64,000 nt of DNA from Thraustochytrium sp. TN22 (taxonomy: Eukaryota; Sar; Bigyra; Thraustochytrida; Thraustochytriidae): the NCBI GenBank assembly GCA_013306675.1, contig JABLUY010000081.1:1-64000 (forward strand), read 5' to 3'. The notes under the pieces were generated by a model, which saw only the letters and a list, made by a program, of their open reading frames with translations, made no database searches and had not been told where the DNA came from. A program made the position numbers and the translations under genes. This document shows, piece after piece, positions 10,232-20,554 of the stretch. The number at the start of each line of letters is the position of its first letter. Within the stretch, counting starts at the first letter, position 1.

Positions 10232-12829
10232 ATGGCGCTGGAGGCGGGCGCCGAGGGCGGGGCGGCGCTGGAGGCGCGCGCGGAGGAAGCGGCGGCGGCG
10301 GCGCAGCAGAACCTGAACGACGGCGGCGGCGGCGGCGCGGCGGCGGCAGAGGGGCAGCGGCAGCGGCAGCGCGCGGCGGCGCCCTCGATGCAGCAGCTGC
10401 TGCGGCGCAACGGCGGCGGCGGCGGCGGCGGCGGCCTGGGCGGCGAGGATGACCGCGGCGCATCGCTCATGCGCAACCTGGTGACGGAGCAGGAGGTGAC
10501 CATGCTGTACAGGGAGACGTCCAAGAGCGACGGGCTGCACAGCTACGCGCAGGACTTCGTGGCCAGGCACTGCTTCTGCTGCACCGAGAGCGGCTGCTTC
10601 GGGATGTGCCCCGCGCCAGCGAGCGAGGACGAGACCGCCTCGCAGGGCAGCGGCGCGGCGCGGCGCCGCCGGCAGCGGCGCGGCGACGACGAGGCCTGCG
10701 GCGTGCGCACGAGGCGCAAGCTGCCGGGGCTCTTCCCGTTCCTGGAGTGGATGCCCAAGTACGACGTCAAGGAGAACCTCAAGGGCGACTTTTTGGCCGG
10801 CCTCACGGTCGGCATCATGCTCATCCCGCAGGGCATCAGCTACGGGCTTCTGGCGGAGCTGCCGCCCCAGTATGGGCTCTATGCCTGCCTGCTGGCACCC
10901 ATCATGTACGCGCTGCTGGGCACCTGCACGCAGCTGCAAATCGGGCCCTTCGCGCTCATCTCGCTGCTCATCGCCAGCACGGTGCGCACCGTGGTGGATC
11001 CGGACGAGGACCAGCAGCGCTACATCGAGGCGGTCATGACCGTGTCCATGCTCGTGGGCTTGTTGCTCATGCTGCTGAGCTTCTTGCGGCTCGGCTCGCT
11101 CGTGAACTTCCTGGCGATCCCGGTCATGTCTGGGCTCACCACAGGCGGCGCCTTCCTCATCGCGACCTCACAGATGAGCCACTTCTTCGGCATCACCGTC
11201 TCTCGCGGCCGTTTCTTCCCGACGTGGGTGGCCATCTTCAAGGAGCTCCCTGAGACCAATGTGGCCACCTTTCTGCTCGGCATCGTCAGCCTCGCCGTCC
11301 TGGCCGCCTTCCGCGAGTTCAAACCCACGGAGACGGCGCGCCGTCTGCACCTGCGCAACCTTCCCATTGCGCTCCTGGTCCTCGTCGTGGCGACCGCCAT
11401 CACCTACGGCTTCGACCTTCACGCCAAGTATGGCGTACGCGTTCTGGGCGAGGTGCCGCGCGGCATTCCGGCGCCGCAGCTGCCGAACGCGTGGGACCTC
11501 GCGCCGGAGCTCATGGTACCCACGATCGTCATCGCCATCGTGGGCTACGCGCTGTCCATGGCCACGTCCAAGACCTTCGCGGCCAAGAACAACTACGATG
11601 TCTCCAGCAACCAGGAGCTCTTCGCCCTCGGCGTGGCCAACCTGGTCGGCGGCATGTTCAACGGGCACCCGGCCTTCTCATCGCTCTCGCGCACTGCGCT
11701 CGTGCACGAGCTGGGCGCCAAGACGCCGCTGCACAACGCGTTCTCCTCCATCATCATCGTCTTCGTGCTCATGCTACTCACCGCCTACCTTGAGGACCTG
11801 CCGTACTCGGTTCTCTCGGCCATCATCTTTGACTCGCTCAAGAGCCTCTTCATGCAGATCCGCGAGCCGTTTGCACTCTGGGGCACCGACAAGCGCGACT
11901 ACGCCATCTGGGTGGTCACCTTCTTTGCCGTGCTCTTGCTTGATGTCGCCTACGGCCTGGGCGTCGGGGTCGGCTTCTCGCTCGTCGTGCTCCTCTACAC
12001 CGTCTCTCACCCGCACTACGCGGTGCTGGGCCGTTTCCCCAAGATCCCGGGCCTCTTCAAGGACCTGGACCGCTTCGAGGGCGCCGAGCCGGTCCCGGGC
12101 GTTCTCCTCTTCCGCTTCGACAGCGCGCTGCACTTTGCCAACCGTGAGGACTTTCGCAAACACCTGCTTGACGCCGTCAAGTACCGCCTCGAGGACGAGG
12201 AGGATGCCATGCGCGCCGCCAATGCTGAGCAGGTCGCCATGCAGGCGAGCATGCGCAGCGAGGACGGCGACAGCAGCACGGACCTGGAGGCCGGCTCCGG
12301 TTCCGGCTCCAGCTCGAGATCCGCCATGCATCCGCTGGAGCGCCGCGTGCGGCTGCACTCCGTCGTGCTGGACGCCTCGCCCATCACGGACTGTGACACG
12401 ACTAGCGTAGCTGCGCTCGTCAAGGTGTACAGCGCGCTCAAGAAGGAGGGCATCGAGCTCATCATGTGCAACTGCCGCGGTCACTTTCGCGACGTCCTGC
12501 GCAGATCCTCCATCACCGTACAGGAGTACATTTCCCTCACGGATGCCGTTGCGTACGCGGAGAACAAGCGCGTGGACCTCGGGGCCATTGCGCCCCCATC
12601 TCGCTCGGCGTCGCACGCTTCGAGCGCCTCCGGGCCCAAGAGCGATGAATCGGGCCTTGGTGTGGGCAGTGTTTCTGGGGCGGCTCGCGATCTGGACGCC
12701 AAGGAGGGCGTGAGCTTTGGCACCGAAGAGGACGACCTGAGCGGCGGCAGCGGCGGTGGCGGCGGCGGTGGCGGCGGCGGCGGTGGCGCCGCTGCTCCCA
12801 CCAGGGCTGGCTACCTATCCCAGACCTGA
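10232..12829 (+). CDS. SulP (SLC26)-family anion transporter with STAS domain
   Basis: Membrane anion transporter, most likely for sulfate; the substrate cannot be told from sequence. The ATG at 10232 gives 865 residues; the frame is open upstream through GC-only sequence, so an earlier start is possible but unlikely. The N-terminal 170 residues are Gly/Ala/Glu-rich and cytosolic. The SulP core follows with the family string LIPQGISYGLLAELPPQYGL, then some 10-12 hydrophobic segments. After these lies a STAS domain with VVLDASPITDCDTTSVAAL, the usual anti-sigma-antagonist strand-helix, split by an acidic Ser insert. The C-terminus is a Gly tract ending AAPTRAGYLSQT. It converges with the SET-domain gene, the two stops lying only 127 bp apart. 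Confidence 0.93.
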   Translation: MALEAGAEGGAALEARAEEAAAAAQQNLNDGGGGGAAAAEGQRQRQRAAAPSMQQLLRRNGGGGGGGGLGGEDDRGASLMRNLVTEQEVTMLYRETSKSDGLHSYAQDFVARHCFCCTESGCFGMCPAPASEDETASQGSGAARRRRQRRGDDEACGVRTRRKLPGLFPFLEWMPKYDVKENLKGDFLAGLTVGIMLIPQGISYGLLAELPPQYGLYACLLAPIMYALLGTCTQLQIGPFALISLLIASTVRTVVDPDEDQQRYIEAVMTVSMLVGLLLMLLSFLRLGSLVNFLAIPVMSGLTTGGAFLIATSQMSHFFGITVSRGRFFPTWVAIFKELPETNVATFLLGIVSLAVLAAFREFKPTETARRLHLRNLPIALLVLVVATAITYGFDLHAKYGVRVLGEVPRGIPAPQLPNAWDLAPELMVPTIVIAIVGYALSMATSKTFAAKNNYDVSSNQELFALGVANLVGGMFNGHPAFSSLSRTALVHELGAKTPLHNAFSSIIIVFVLMLLTAYLEDLPYSVLSAIIFDSLKSLFMQIREPFALWGTDKRDYAIWVVTFFAVLLLDVAYGLGVGVGFSLVVLLYTVSHPHYAVLGRFPKIPGLFKDLDRFEGAEPVPGVLLFRFDSALHFANREDFRKHLLDAVKYRLEDEEDAMRAANAEQVAMQASMRSEDGDSSTDLEAGSGSGSSSRSAMHPLERRVRLHSVVLDASPITDCDTTSVAALVKVYSALKKEGIELIMCNCRGHFRDVLRRSSITVQEYISLTDAVAYAENKRVDLGAIAPPSRSASHASSASGPKSDESGLGVGSVSGAARDLDAKEGVSFGTEEDDLSGGSGGGGGGGGGGGGAAAPTRAGYLSQT

Positions 12830-12956
12830 CCTGCCACAGACCTGACCTGACGTGGGGCGTTCCTGTCGTCGGGACTGCCGAATTTCTCTTTTTCTTTTTT
12901 GTCGTAACAAAGTGATAATTTGCAAACACCACATGATGTGCGACTCGCGGAGGCGG

Positions 12957-15900
12957 TTAGCTTGACGAGGAAGCCTCATCGGTCTCGGCCGCGGCCTGCG
13001 GCGCGGCGTGGCGCGCGCGGGAAAGGCGCATGAGCTGAGCGCGGCGCTGCATGTCCAGACCGGGCGTGACGTTGCGCTGCAAAAAGATGCTAGCCCCGTC
13101 CTCAAAGCGCGGGTAGGCCTCGTCTGGGTAGGCGTGGAGCGAGGTGATGCGCGAGACGTCCTGCATGACGCGTGTCGCCGGCAGCGAGCGCTTGACGCGC
13201 GCCGAGACGCGGCGCTCGTGCGCAGCCTGCTTCTCGCGCAGGTCCTGCCAGTCGGCCTGGGCTTGCTTGATGAGGTGGCGCAGCTGGCGCAGCGGCAGCA
13301 GGCCGCCGCGCATGTCGGCGCGCAGGTTCTTGAGGCGGTTGATGTCCTGCAGGACGCGCTCCAGGTCAAGCTTGGCCTGGCTGGACTTGTTGGTGACCGC
13401 CGTGAGCGTGCCGCGGCAGTTGGGCGCGCCGCACAGGCAGTGGAAGTGCAAGTCGTTGCTCTGCTCGAAGGAGTAGTCGAAGCTGAGCTCCTCGCCCGCC
13501 TCGATGCGGCGCTTGGCGATGATGCCGACGCGCGTGAGCCCGCGCACGTTCCACTTTTGCAGCGCGCAGTTCGGGTCGCACGAGTGGTTGACGAAGCGCG
13601 CGAGGTTGCCCTTCTTGCGCGCGTCGATGATTTGCTCATTGCCAAGATCCAGCTGGAAGACGTGCGGCTCGTCGCGCGCCATGGCCTCCTGCATGCGGCG
13701 CCGCGCCTCGGACGCCGTGAGCACCTCGCCCACGTACTCGATGACGAAGTCGCCCTCGTGCGCGACCTCGCGCAGCTCGAGGCCCCAGCCGCGGCCCGGC
13801 GTCTCGATGGGCTGCACGTTCTTGTTCTTGCCGAGCTGGAAGCTCTGATTGTTGCATGCCTTGGCCGTGCAGTTGATGGGCACGCGGTTCTTGACGCGGT
13901 CGTCCTCGCGCACGCACTCGATGCGCAGCATGTGGTTGTCGCAGTTGTCGCTGCACACGTCTGTGCACTTGCAGGCGGACTCCAGCAGCTCTGTGTTGAG
14001 GATGGGCTTGCAGGGCGCCACGTAGTTGTTCGTGCTGATGCTGTGGTACTTGGGCATCTTCACCTTGGCGGGCCGCCCCTTGGGGGGTTTCACCACCGCC
14101 TTGATCTTGCGCGCCCGTTTCGTAGGCCGCGCCGCCCCCGCGGCAGCGGCTGCCGCGCCCTTCCCGTCCTCCCCGGCCATCTGGTTGTGCCACTCTTGCA
14201 GCTCCGGCAGCCGCATGCGCGCCGTGATGGGGCCGCTCATGTCCAGGCTCTTGTAGATGGACTGCAGGTGCCTGCACGGGTCTAGTGAGGTGGCGCCCGA
14301 GCGACGCCCAGGCTTTTGCACCAGAAACTCCGTATCGGTCGTGGCGCTCAGCGGTGCGTCGTAATCGCGCGCGCACACGTTGCACAAAAGGCCCAGCCCG
14401 TTGCGCAGCGCGCCGTGGGGGAGGCAGCGCTCGTGGTAGGCCGCGCTGCACGTGATGCAGCGCACCAGGTCGCGCCTCCTCTTGAAGGCTGCGTCCGTGC
14501 CGGGCTGCCGCTCAAAGCACGCCTTGCAGCAGTGCTGCGGGCACATCATGCCGTTCGGCAGCTCCGGCGCCACCAGCGCGCGGCTCTCCTCGTTCACCGG
14601 GTGCGACTTGCCGTCGTCGCTAATGACGCGGCACCGTGAATTCTCTTTCCAGACGCACGACGGGTGGTAAAAGTGCGAGCACCCGGGCACGCTGCACTTG
14701 ACCGTCGTCTCCCTCTCCCCTTCCTCTTCGTTGACCGCCGACGCCGAGACCTTCCCATTCGCCGTCGCCTTGGCCTCCTCCTCCTCCTCTCCCTTGACGC
14801 CGTCGGCCTCCGCGGCCTCGGCTCGGTCCTCCATGGCCTCGTCGTCCGCGTCGCCGTCGGGGTCCTGTGCGCCGGCGGCTTCCTCCTCTTTCACCCCCTC
14901 CTCGTCCGCGGACACGTCCACATCCGCTTCCGCGTCCTCGTGGTCATCCTCCGTCACGCACATAAAGCACTCGTGGCGCGATTCGCGGCAGAAGAAGCAC
15001 TCCAGGTGGCCGCGGACCGAAGCAGCCTCCAGGCTCTCGTTCGCCTCGTTGCGGTAGCACGGCCCGTGGAATGCGCGCCCGCAGCCCAGCTGGCACACGC
15101 GCAGCTGCTCCTTGCTGTCGAGGTCCCGCTGATAGTGCTTCTCGCCGCAAAGACAGCAGACCGGGTCCGCAACGGGCACGCTGCCCGCCGCGCCCAGCTC
15201 CGTCGCGTTCCGCCGCCGCCGCCGCCCGACGAGGACATTGTCCAGCGAAACGTCACGGCCCACCAGCCGCGGGTGCTTGTGGCGGGCCCGCCGCCCAGTC
15301 GGCTGGGCCACGGCGCCGGACAAGGCATCGACCTCCCCCACGTCCTCGTCATCATCCTCATTGTCGTCTCCGCCGCCTTCGTCGCTGCTGCGGTCGCCGT
15401 CGCCACCGTGGCCACCGCCACCGTTTTGTCGTTCGCGCTGCGCACGCACGCGCGCGTCCAGCTCCGCGCGCTCCGCCTCGGCGCGCTCGCGCTCCTCGCG
15501 CATCTTCTGGCGATGCGCACGCTGCCGCGAGCCGAACTTGGCGCCGGACGTGTTAATGCAAGGTGGTGCGAGGAGCGCGCGCGCACGCATCGTTTCGGCA
15601 TCCAACTCGTCGCCACGCACTTTGACCCAAGCGTTGTACTTCTTTGCCCAGCCGAAGAAGTGAATGTGCAGGCGGAACTCGGCGTCGGCCGCGGCGTCCT
15701 TGGGCACGCGGTCCACCGCCTTGCCGTCCGGGCCCTTGATGGCCACGATGCGCGACTCAAACCACGACTTCCACTTGGCCTGGAACACCTCGAGCTCGAG
15801 GCCGACCGAGAGGCCCTCCTCGGCAAAAGCCGCGAACTTGGCCACGACCTCCTCCTCCGGCAGCTCCACCGTCTCGGACGCACTCTGCGCATCGCTGCCG

Positions 15901-16475
15901 TTGGCCTCCAGCGACGGCGACTCGGTGCGCGACGCGGCCTCGTCCGCGTCCGCCAGCGCGGTCATCTCGCGCGGCAGCAACTCCAGCGCGGGCTCCACGC
16001 TCGTCTTCCACAGATAGCGTCGCGCCTCGTGCGTTAGCAGGCGGTCGCGCTCCGCGCGCAGCCGCCGAGTTTCCTGGATAAGCTCCTCCTCGCTCTTCAC
16101 CACCGCCTCGGACGCCTCCATGTCATTCTCCACGCGCACCAGATTATTCTGAATGTGCTGTCGGTAGCCACCCTGCGAGATGAACGGGTCGCGCTTCTTG
16201 GGGTGCGGCATGCGCAGCAGGAGGTCCGACTTGTCCTTGGTGCCGCCGCCCAGGTCCAGCTTCGCCTGGGCGGCTGCCGCGCGCACCGCGGCAACGGCCT
16301 TGGCCTGCTCCCCCGTCGGCTGTTTGCGCTTTGGGCTCAGCGCGCGCGCCACGCTCTTGCGCTTGCGCCCGCGCTTGGACGAAGCTTGCTGCGACGTGGC
16401 CTGCGCTCCGCGCTTGCTGCTGCCGCCGCCGCCGCCGCCACCACTGCTACTGCTGCGCCGCTTCGTGTCTGCCAT
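12957..16475 (-). CDS. PHD-AWS-SET histone lysine methyltransferase, NSD/SET2/ASH1-like
   Basis: Predicted to transfer methyl groups from S-adenosylmethionine to a histone lysine, by family most likely H3K36. The 1172-residue protein starts with a basic, Ser-rich head. Two PHD-like zinc regions follow, the first starting DPVCCLCGEKHY and the second containing CSVPGCSHFYHPSCVW and CCKACFERQ. An AWS region of Cys pairs comes next (ACKCTDVCSDNCDNH). The SET domain spans about residues 890-1000 with the cofactor motif GRGWGL, the knot motifs RFVNHSCDPNC and GEELSFDYSF, and a post-SET CLCGAPNCRG. All catalytic landmarks are present. A charged C-terminal 150 residues is not recognised. PHD fingers before AWS-SET point to the NSD group rather than yeast Set2. 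Confidence 0.93.
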   Translation of the reverse strand: MADTKRRSSSSGGGGGGGSSKRGAQATSQQASSKRGRKRKSVARALSPKRKQPTGEQAKAVAAVRAAAAQAKLDLGGGTKDKSDLLLRMPHPKKRDPFISQGGYRQHIQNNLVRVENDMEASEAVVKSEEELIQETRRLRAERDRLLTHEARRYLWKTSVEPALELLPREMTALADADEAASRTESPSLEANGSDAQSASETVELPEEEVVAKFAAFAEEGLSVGLELEVFQAKWKSWFESRIVAIKGPDGKAVDRVPKDAAADAEFRLHIHFFGWAKKYNAWVKVRGDELDAETMRARALLAPPCINTSGAKFGSRQRAHRQKMREERERAEAERAELDARVRAQRERQNGGGGHGGDGDRSSDEGGGDDNEDDDEDVGEVDALSGAVAQPTGRRARHKHPRLVGRDVSLDNVLVGRRRRRNATELGAAGSVPVADPVCCLCGEKHYQRDLDSKEQLRVCQLGCGRAFHGPCYRNEANESLEAASVRGHLECFFCRESRHECFMCVTEDDHEDAEADVDVSADEEGVKEEEAAGAQDPDGDADDEAMEDRAEAAEADGVKGEEEEEAKATANGKVSASAVNEEEGERETTVKCSVPGCSHFYHPSCVWKENSRCRVISDDGKSHPVNEESRALVAPELPNGMMCPQHCCKACFERQPGTDAAFKRRRDLVRCITCSAAYHERCLPHGALRNGLGLLCNVCARDYDAPLSATTDTEFLVQKPGRRSGATSLDPCRHLQSIYKSLDMSGPITARMRLPELQEWHNQMAGEDGKGAAAAAAGAARPTKRARKIKAVVKPPKGRPAKVKMPKYHSISTNNYVAPCKPILNTELLESACKCTDVCSDNCDNHMLRIECVREDDRVKNRVPINCTAKACNNQSFQLGKNKNVQPIETPGRGWGLELREVAHEGDFVIEYVGEVLTASEARRRMQEAMARDEPHVFQLDLGNEQIIDARKKGNLARFVNHSCDPNCALQKWNVRGLTRVGIIAKRRIEAGEELSFDYSFEQSNDLHFHCLCGAPNCRGTLTAVTNKSSQAKLDLERVLQDINRLKNLRADMRGGLLPLRQLRHLIKQAQADWQDLREKQAAHERRVSARVKRSLPATRVMQDVSRITSLHAYPDEAYPRFEDGASIFLQRNVTPGLDMQRRAQLMRLSRARHAAPQAAAETDEASSSS

Positions 16476-17986
16476 CTTTCCTTGGTGCAGATCTGGTCGA
16501 ACACGAAGGAGAAGTCGAAGAAGGCGAAGAAGGTGAAGAAGAAGAAGAAGAAGAAGAAGAAGAAGCCTGAGGAGATGTCAGAAGGCGATGATAACGATGA
16601 CGATGTCTGCGGAACCGTTATGCTCGCGATATGCGGCGGGGACAGCGGCTGCAACTGCGTCGCTTGCAATACGCCGCTTCACGAGCTCGTGCCCGCGTAA
16701 ACCTCGCCTGCTGCACGGGATGAAGTGTTGGATGCCGAAAGCCCGCCCACCACGCTCAATCGCGCCCGCCTGCGCGCTGCCCGACGGTGCTCGGCCGGTG
16801 CGGGTCCCGTGCGCCCCAGCCTGTGCGCCCCCCTCCGCGCCGAGGCCGCCCACGGGCGCCGCCAAGGATTGATTTTGTTTATCTTGTCGCACCGCTGGCC
16901 GCCGGTCGTTGGCTGTGTCTGCTTTTGCGGCGATTGCGGCAGCAAACTGCCCGCCTAACCGCGCGAGCTCGGCGCCAGCCCCGCCACTCTGCCGCGAGCC
17001 GCAAACACTTGCTCAAAGCTAATCACTTTCCGGCAGTGTAGTAATCATGCTTACCTGGTAACGTTACGTTCGCGAAAAGAGAGGACTCGGAAACCGGGGC
17101 GAAATATGCCAGCGCGGGCAGACTCTCGCGAAACCTTACAGACTGTCGGCACGCAGCGGCTTATGCCATTGCCAGATGCCCTTGCTTTTTTGGATGCCCT
17201 TGCTTTCGCTTTGCCCCGAATGCTCCTCACACCAAGAATGCAAGAATTCATCTCTTCTTGTTCTTGCTGCGTCACGGTGGCGGCTTTTGCCGTGTCAAAT
17301 CTTGCACCGTGGCATCCCTCCTTCTGCCTCGATCAGGCTCAACTCCGCGTCACGCCTCGCCATCCTGTCTGTAGCTAAGTTAGGCTACTCTGAAAACCAC
17401 CACTGCGCTCTGGTGACGACTTTCAAGTTTGTTCACTGGCACCGTCTCTAGTGCTAGGCCCGGCCGCCGGCGGCCCCCTCTCGATCTCGCGTGCTCGCGT
17501 CGCTTCGTGATCGCTGCGCCGTGCTGTGCAGCCGCGGAGGCACCAACTTGACGAACTCAGAGGCGGCCCTCAAGATCATCCGTGCCGTCCGTCACCATCA
17601 CCGAGTCTGTCCGAGTCATCGTTGGCTCATTACGCCCCACACCTGGCGCGCACCGAGGTACGCGCGGATGGCGGCCCGAGTTTGCGATCATCCATCAGCC
17701 GATTCCTACGTGGTACCCGGCAGTCCTACCACTGCTCGCGGCGCGACCCGGTCGCGACCGTGTCCGACGGCGCAGCCGAGGGCGAGAGCGGCGCGGCAGG
17801 CGGCGCTGCCGCTGCTGGAGGCGGCGCTGCAGACCCGGGACCGGCATCCAGCGCGCGACGGTCGAAGCGGCGGCGGCGCAAGCGACAAAGCTAAGGTCGC
17901 CCGTACGCCCGCACGCCCGCTCGCTGCAGGACAAGTTCGCTCGCTTGTGCGTGCGTGCGTGCTTACTTGCTTGGGCACTGGGCAGG
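16476..17986. other. Divergent intergenic region with GAA tract
   Basis: 1.5 kb between the starts of the SET-domain gene and the APH-domain gene, presumably containing both promoters. Positions 16506-16566 hold a GAA/GAAGGC run directly upstream of the SET start. The centre (16900-17460) has lower GC than its surroundings. Frames are open into the APH gene from 17582, but codon use becomes gene-like only near 17987. No RNA gene was recognised. Confidence 0.5.
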
Positions 17987-20011
17987 ATGGGGGACTCGGA
18001 GATCGCCGGCCAGGAGACGTACGAGGTGCCGGAGACACACGCGCTGGACCTGGCGCGGCTGGACGAGTTCCTGCGGCGCGAGGTGGAGGGCTACCAAGGC
18101 CCGACGGAGGTGCGCAAGTTCGCGCTGGGCCAGTCGAACCCAACCTACCTGGTGAACGGAAAGTATGTGCTGCGCAAGCAGCCGCCTGGCCAGCGGTCCA
18201 ACAAGACGGCGCACCGCACGGACCGCGAGTACTGGGTGATGAAGTGCCTGGGCGACAAGACGGACGTGCCGGTGCCCAAGATGTACGCGTACTGCGAGGA
18301 CACCAGCGTGCTGGGCGCCGAATTCTACGTGATGGAGTTCGTGCGGGGCCGCATCTTCAAGCGGTCCTCGCTGGACGAGATGACGCCGCAGGACCGCGCC
18401 AAGGCCTACGACAGCGCCATCGAGACGCTGGCGCGCATCCACTCCGTGGACTGGAGAAACATCGGCCTGGACGAGTACGGCAAGTGCGGCGGGATGTACG
18501 ACCGCCAGCTGTCGAGCCTGGCGTTCGTCAGCGAGCGCCAGGAAGCCGTCTCCGAGGAGGTGCCGCGCATCGAGGGCCAGCAGGACCTCATCCGCCGCAT
18601 GCGCGCGCTCCTGCCGGACGATGAGGTCGGCCTCTGCCACGGCGACTACAAGTTCGACAACTTCATCCTGCACGCCACCGAGCCGCGCGTCATCGCCGTT
18701 CTCGACTGGGAGCTCTCCACCATCGGCCACCCGAGTTCGGACCTCGCCAACTTCACCGCCATCTTCGAGGCCCCCTGGGTCTCGGACCCGAACCCGACCA
18801 CCTACGGCGGCCTGGTCGGCATGCCGGACCTCGCCTCGAGCGGCATCCCAAGCGCCGAGGCCCTCCTTCAAAAGTACCACGCAATCGTGGGCCGCCCGTA
18901 CCCGGACCCGTACTGGCCCTTTTACAGGGCCTTCCACAACTGGCGCGGCGCCATCATCTCGCAGGGCATCGCCGCGCGCAAGGCTGCGGGCCAGGCCAGC
19001 TCCAGCGTCGCGGGTGACTACGGCGCCATGACCATCTATCTGGCCGACCGCGCGCGCGACCTGCTCAAGGAGGTCGAGGCCACGGTCTCGCCCGTGCCGC
19101 CCCCCACCTTTCTCGGGACCGACCTCGCCTACGCCGACGCCTTTTGCCACAAGGCGCCCGAGTCGGACGCCACCTTTGCCGAGACCGCCTCGGCCACCTT
19201 TTTTGCGCGCTCCGGCGCCGCCGGCCTCGTCCGCATCGCCAACGTCGCTGGCCAGGGCCGCGCTGTCTGCGAGGTCTGCCTCTTTGACCGCGACGGCACG
19301 GCCTACGCAACCCGCTCCTCGCAGCCCGCCATTACCTCCAACAACGGCTGGGACGCCGACGGCATCCTCGTCACGCCGCGCCGCCCCTTTTACAAGACGC
19401 AGGTGCGCGCCGGCGACCTCGTCGACCTCACCTTCGTGTCCACGGGTCCGTGCCTTGTGCTCGAGGGCAAGCCCGCCGTCGGCGCCTACGAGCAGGCGGC
19501 CCGTGTGGACACTGGCAGCCTCGCCACGACCCAGGGCGTCCTGGAGGACGTCGCTACAGACGACGTTGTCGCCGTGCGCGCACACACCTGGGGTTCCGCG
19601 CGCGACTGCGCTCGCCTGCGCAAGGTGCAGCACCTCACCGGCCGCCTCGGCGACGCCGGTCTCACCATGTCGCTGCGTCTCGGCGCCGGTGGTCGCGGCG
19701 ACGGCGCTCTCTTCCTTGGCGACGCAACCGTTGTCCAGGTGCGCACCGCGACCCTCTCGCTCACCCAGGACTCCGCCTCGCTGAGCCTCGAGACCGAGGC
19801 GGGCTCCGCGCTCGTCCTGGAGACCTCTGCCCCGACCTCAGCCGTCGCTGCGGCCTCCGGCAAGGTTCTCCGTCTCGCCCTGCGCCTCGCCTCCTCCAAG
19901 CTCGCCTCTGCGGACCAGCGCACGCAGCTCTCCGGACTCTCTTCCTCGGCCTCCGGGGTCGCTCTCCTGGTCCACGAGGTCGACGCTGGCGCCTCCTCTT
20001 CCAAGTTGTAG
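17987..20011 (+). CDS. Aminoglycoside-phosphotransferase-fold protein, ACAD10/11 N-domain-like, with novel C-terminal half
   Basis: Residues about 40-330 form an APH/choline-kinase-type fold. Visible landmarks are the ATP-site Lys in VLRKQPPG (K64), the catalytic loop HGDYKFDN (218-225) and the metal-binding Asp in VLDWELSTIGHPSSDLA (D240). This last string is typical of the kinase-like domain fused to acyl-CoA dehydrogenase in ACAD10/ACAD11. Here no dehydrogenase domain follows: residues 370-674 are rich in Thr, Val and Ala, probably beta-strand, and were not recognised. Phosphotransfer to a small molecule is the family expectation; the substrate is unknown. The start at 17987 is chosen because GC3-biased codons begin there; the frame stays open to 17582. 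Confidence 0.85.
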   Translation: MGDSEIAGQETYEVPETHALDLARLDEFLRREVEGYQGPTEVRKFALGQSNPTYLVNGKYVLRKQPPGQRSNKTAHRTDREYWVMKCLGDKTDVPVPKMYAYCEDTSVLGAEFYVMEFVRGRIFKRSSLDEMTPQDRAKAYDSAIETLARIHSVDWRNIGLDEYGKCGGMYDRQLSSLAFVSERQEAVSEEVPRIEGQQDLIRRMRALLPDDEVGLCHGDYKFDNFILHATEPRVIAVLDWELSTIGHPSSDLANFTAIFEAPWVSDPNPTTYGGLVGMPDLASSGIPSAEALLQKYHAIVGRPYPDPYWPFYRAFHNWRGAIISQGIAARKAAGQASSSVAGDYGAMTIYLADRARDLLKEVEATVSPVPPPTFLGTDLAYADAFCHKAPESDATFAETASATFFARSGAAGLVRIANVAGQGRAVCEVCLFDRDGTAYATRSSQPAITSNNGWDADGILVTPRRPFYKTQVRAGDLVDLTFVSTGPCLVLEGKPAVGAYEQAARVDTGSLATTQGVLEDVATDDVVAVRAHTWGSARDCARLRKVQHLTGRLGDAGLTMSLRLGAGGRGDGALFLGDATVVQVRTATLSLTQDSASLSLETEAGSALVLETSAPTSAVAAASGKVLRLALRLASSKLASADQRTQLSGLSSSASGVALLVHEVDAGASSSKL

Positions 20012-20554
20012 ACGCTGATGCCGACGAGGTAATGCAACGCAATGCACCTATCCATGCATCAAACTTGAAGAGTCTCTCGCCTTGGCACCGTTCGACCGAC
20101 ACTGCGACCGAGCGAAGTTGAGACTTTTTCCACCGACTTGCAGAGGATCTTGGTGGGCAAGCAAAAGCAAGCAAAAGCAAAACCAAGCAAGCAAGCAAGT
20201 AAGCAAAAGCAAGCAAACAAACAAACAAGCAAGCAAGAGAGGGATGCTGAAAGCATGGCTTCAAATCAACAGCTCAGGCACATGCGGCACATGGCATGCC
20301 ATGATGTTTTCCGCCTGAAGACGTGATCACCCTGACAGAACAGAACTTTGTTGAGTGTGTGAGTGAGCGAGGACGTTGAGAGGAGGACCTCTTCGTTCGT
20401 CCCGGCCTCACCGTCATCATCAACGACGCGCCGCGCGCGCTAAGCGAGCGAGCAGAACGACAACTCGGGCGTGCGGCGTGCGCGCGGTGCGGGGCGGGGC
20501 GGTGGCGCGGCGCAGGGCAGGAGGCCCGCCCCGCAGCCCCCACCGGTCGCCGAC
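20012..20554. other. Intergenic region with AAGC/AAAC tetranucleotide tract
   Basis: Between two plus-strand genes. Positions 20158-20237 are an imperfect CAAG/CAAA tract on the plus strand. Nothing else was recognised apart from the presumed promoter of the transporter gene that follows. Confidence 0.6.
20158..20237. repeat. (CAAG)n/(CAAA)n microsatellite
   Basis: About 80 bp of AAGCAAGC and AAAGCAAGC words lying in a gene-free region, typical of simple slippage DNA. Confidence 0.9.

Noticed and set aside
10077-10463. Arg/Ala-rich frames on both strands around the SulP start
   Set aside because: Produced by GCG and CTCGC repeats; no recognisable protein.
16155-16700. Plus-strand frame with a poly-Lys run and a Cys-containing end near the SET gene start
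   Set aside because: It runs antisense through the SET gene and across a GAA tract; the Cys-rich end is short and lacks codon bias.
17963-19633. 556-residue minus-strand frame opposite the APH gene
   Set aside because: His/Val/Arg/Leu-rich product typical of the reverse complement of a GC3-biased gene; the plus strand has a clear domain.
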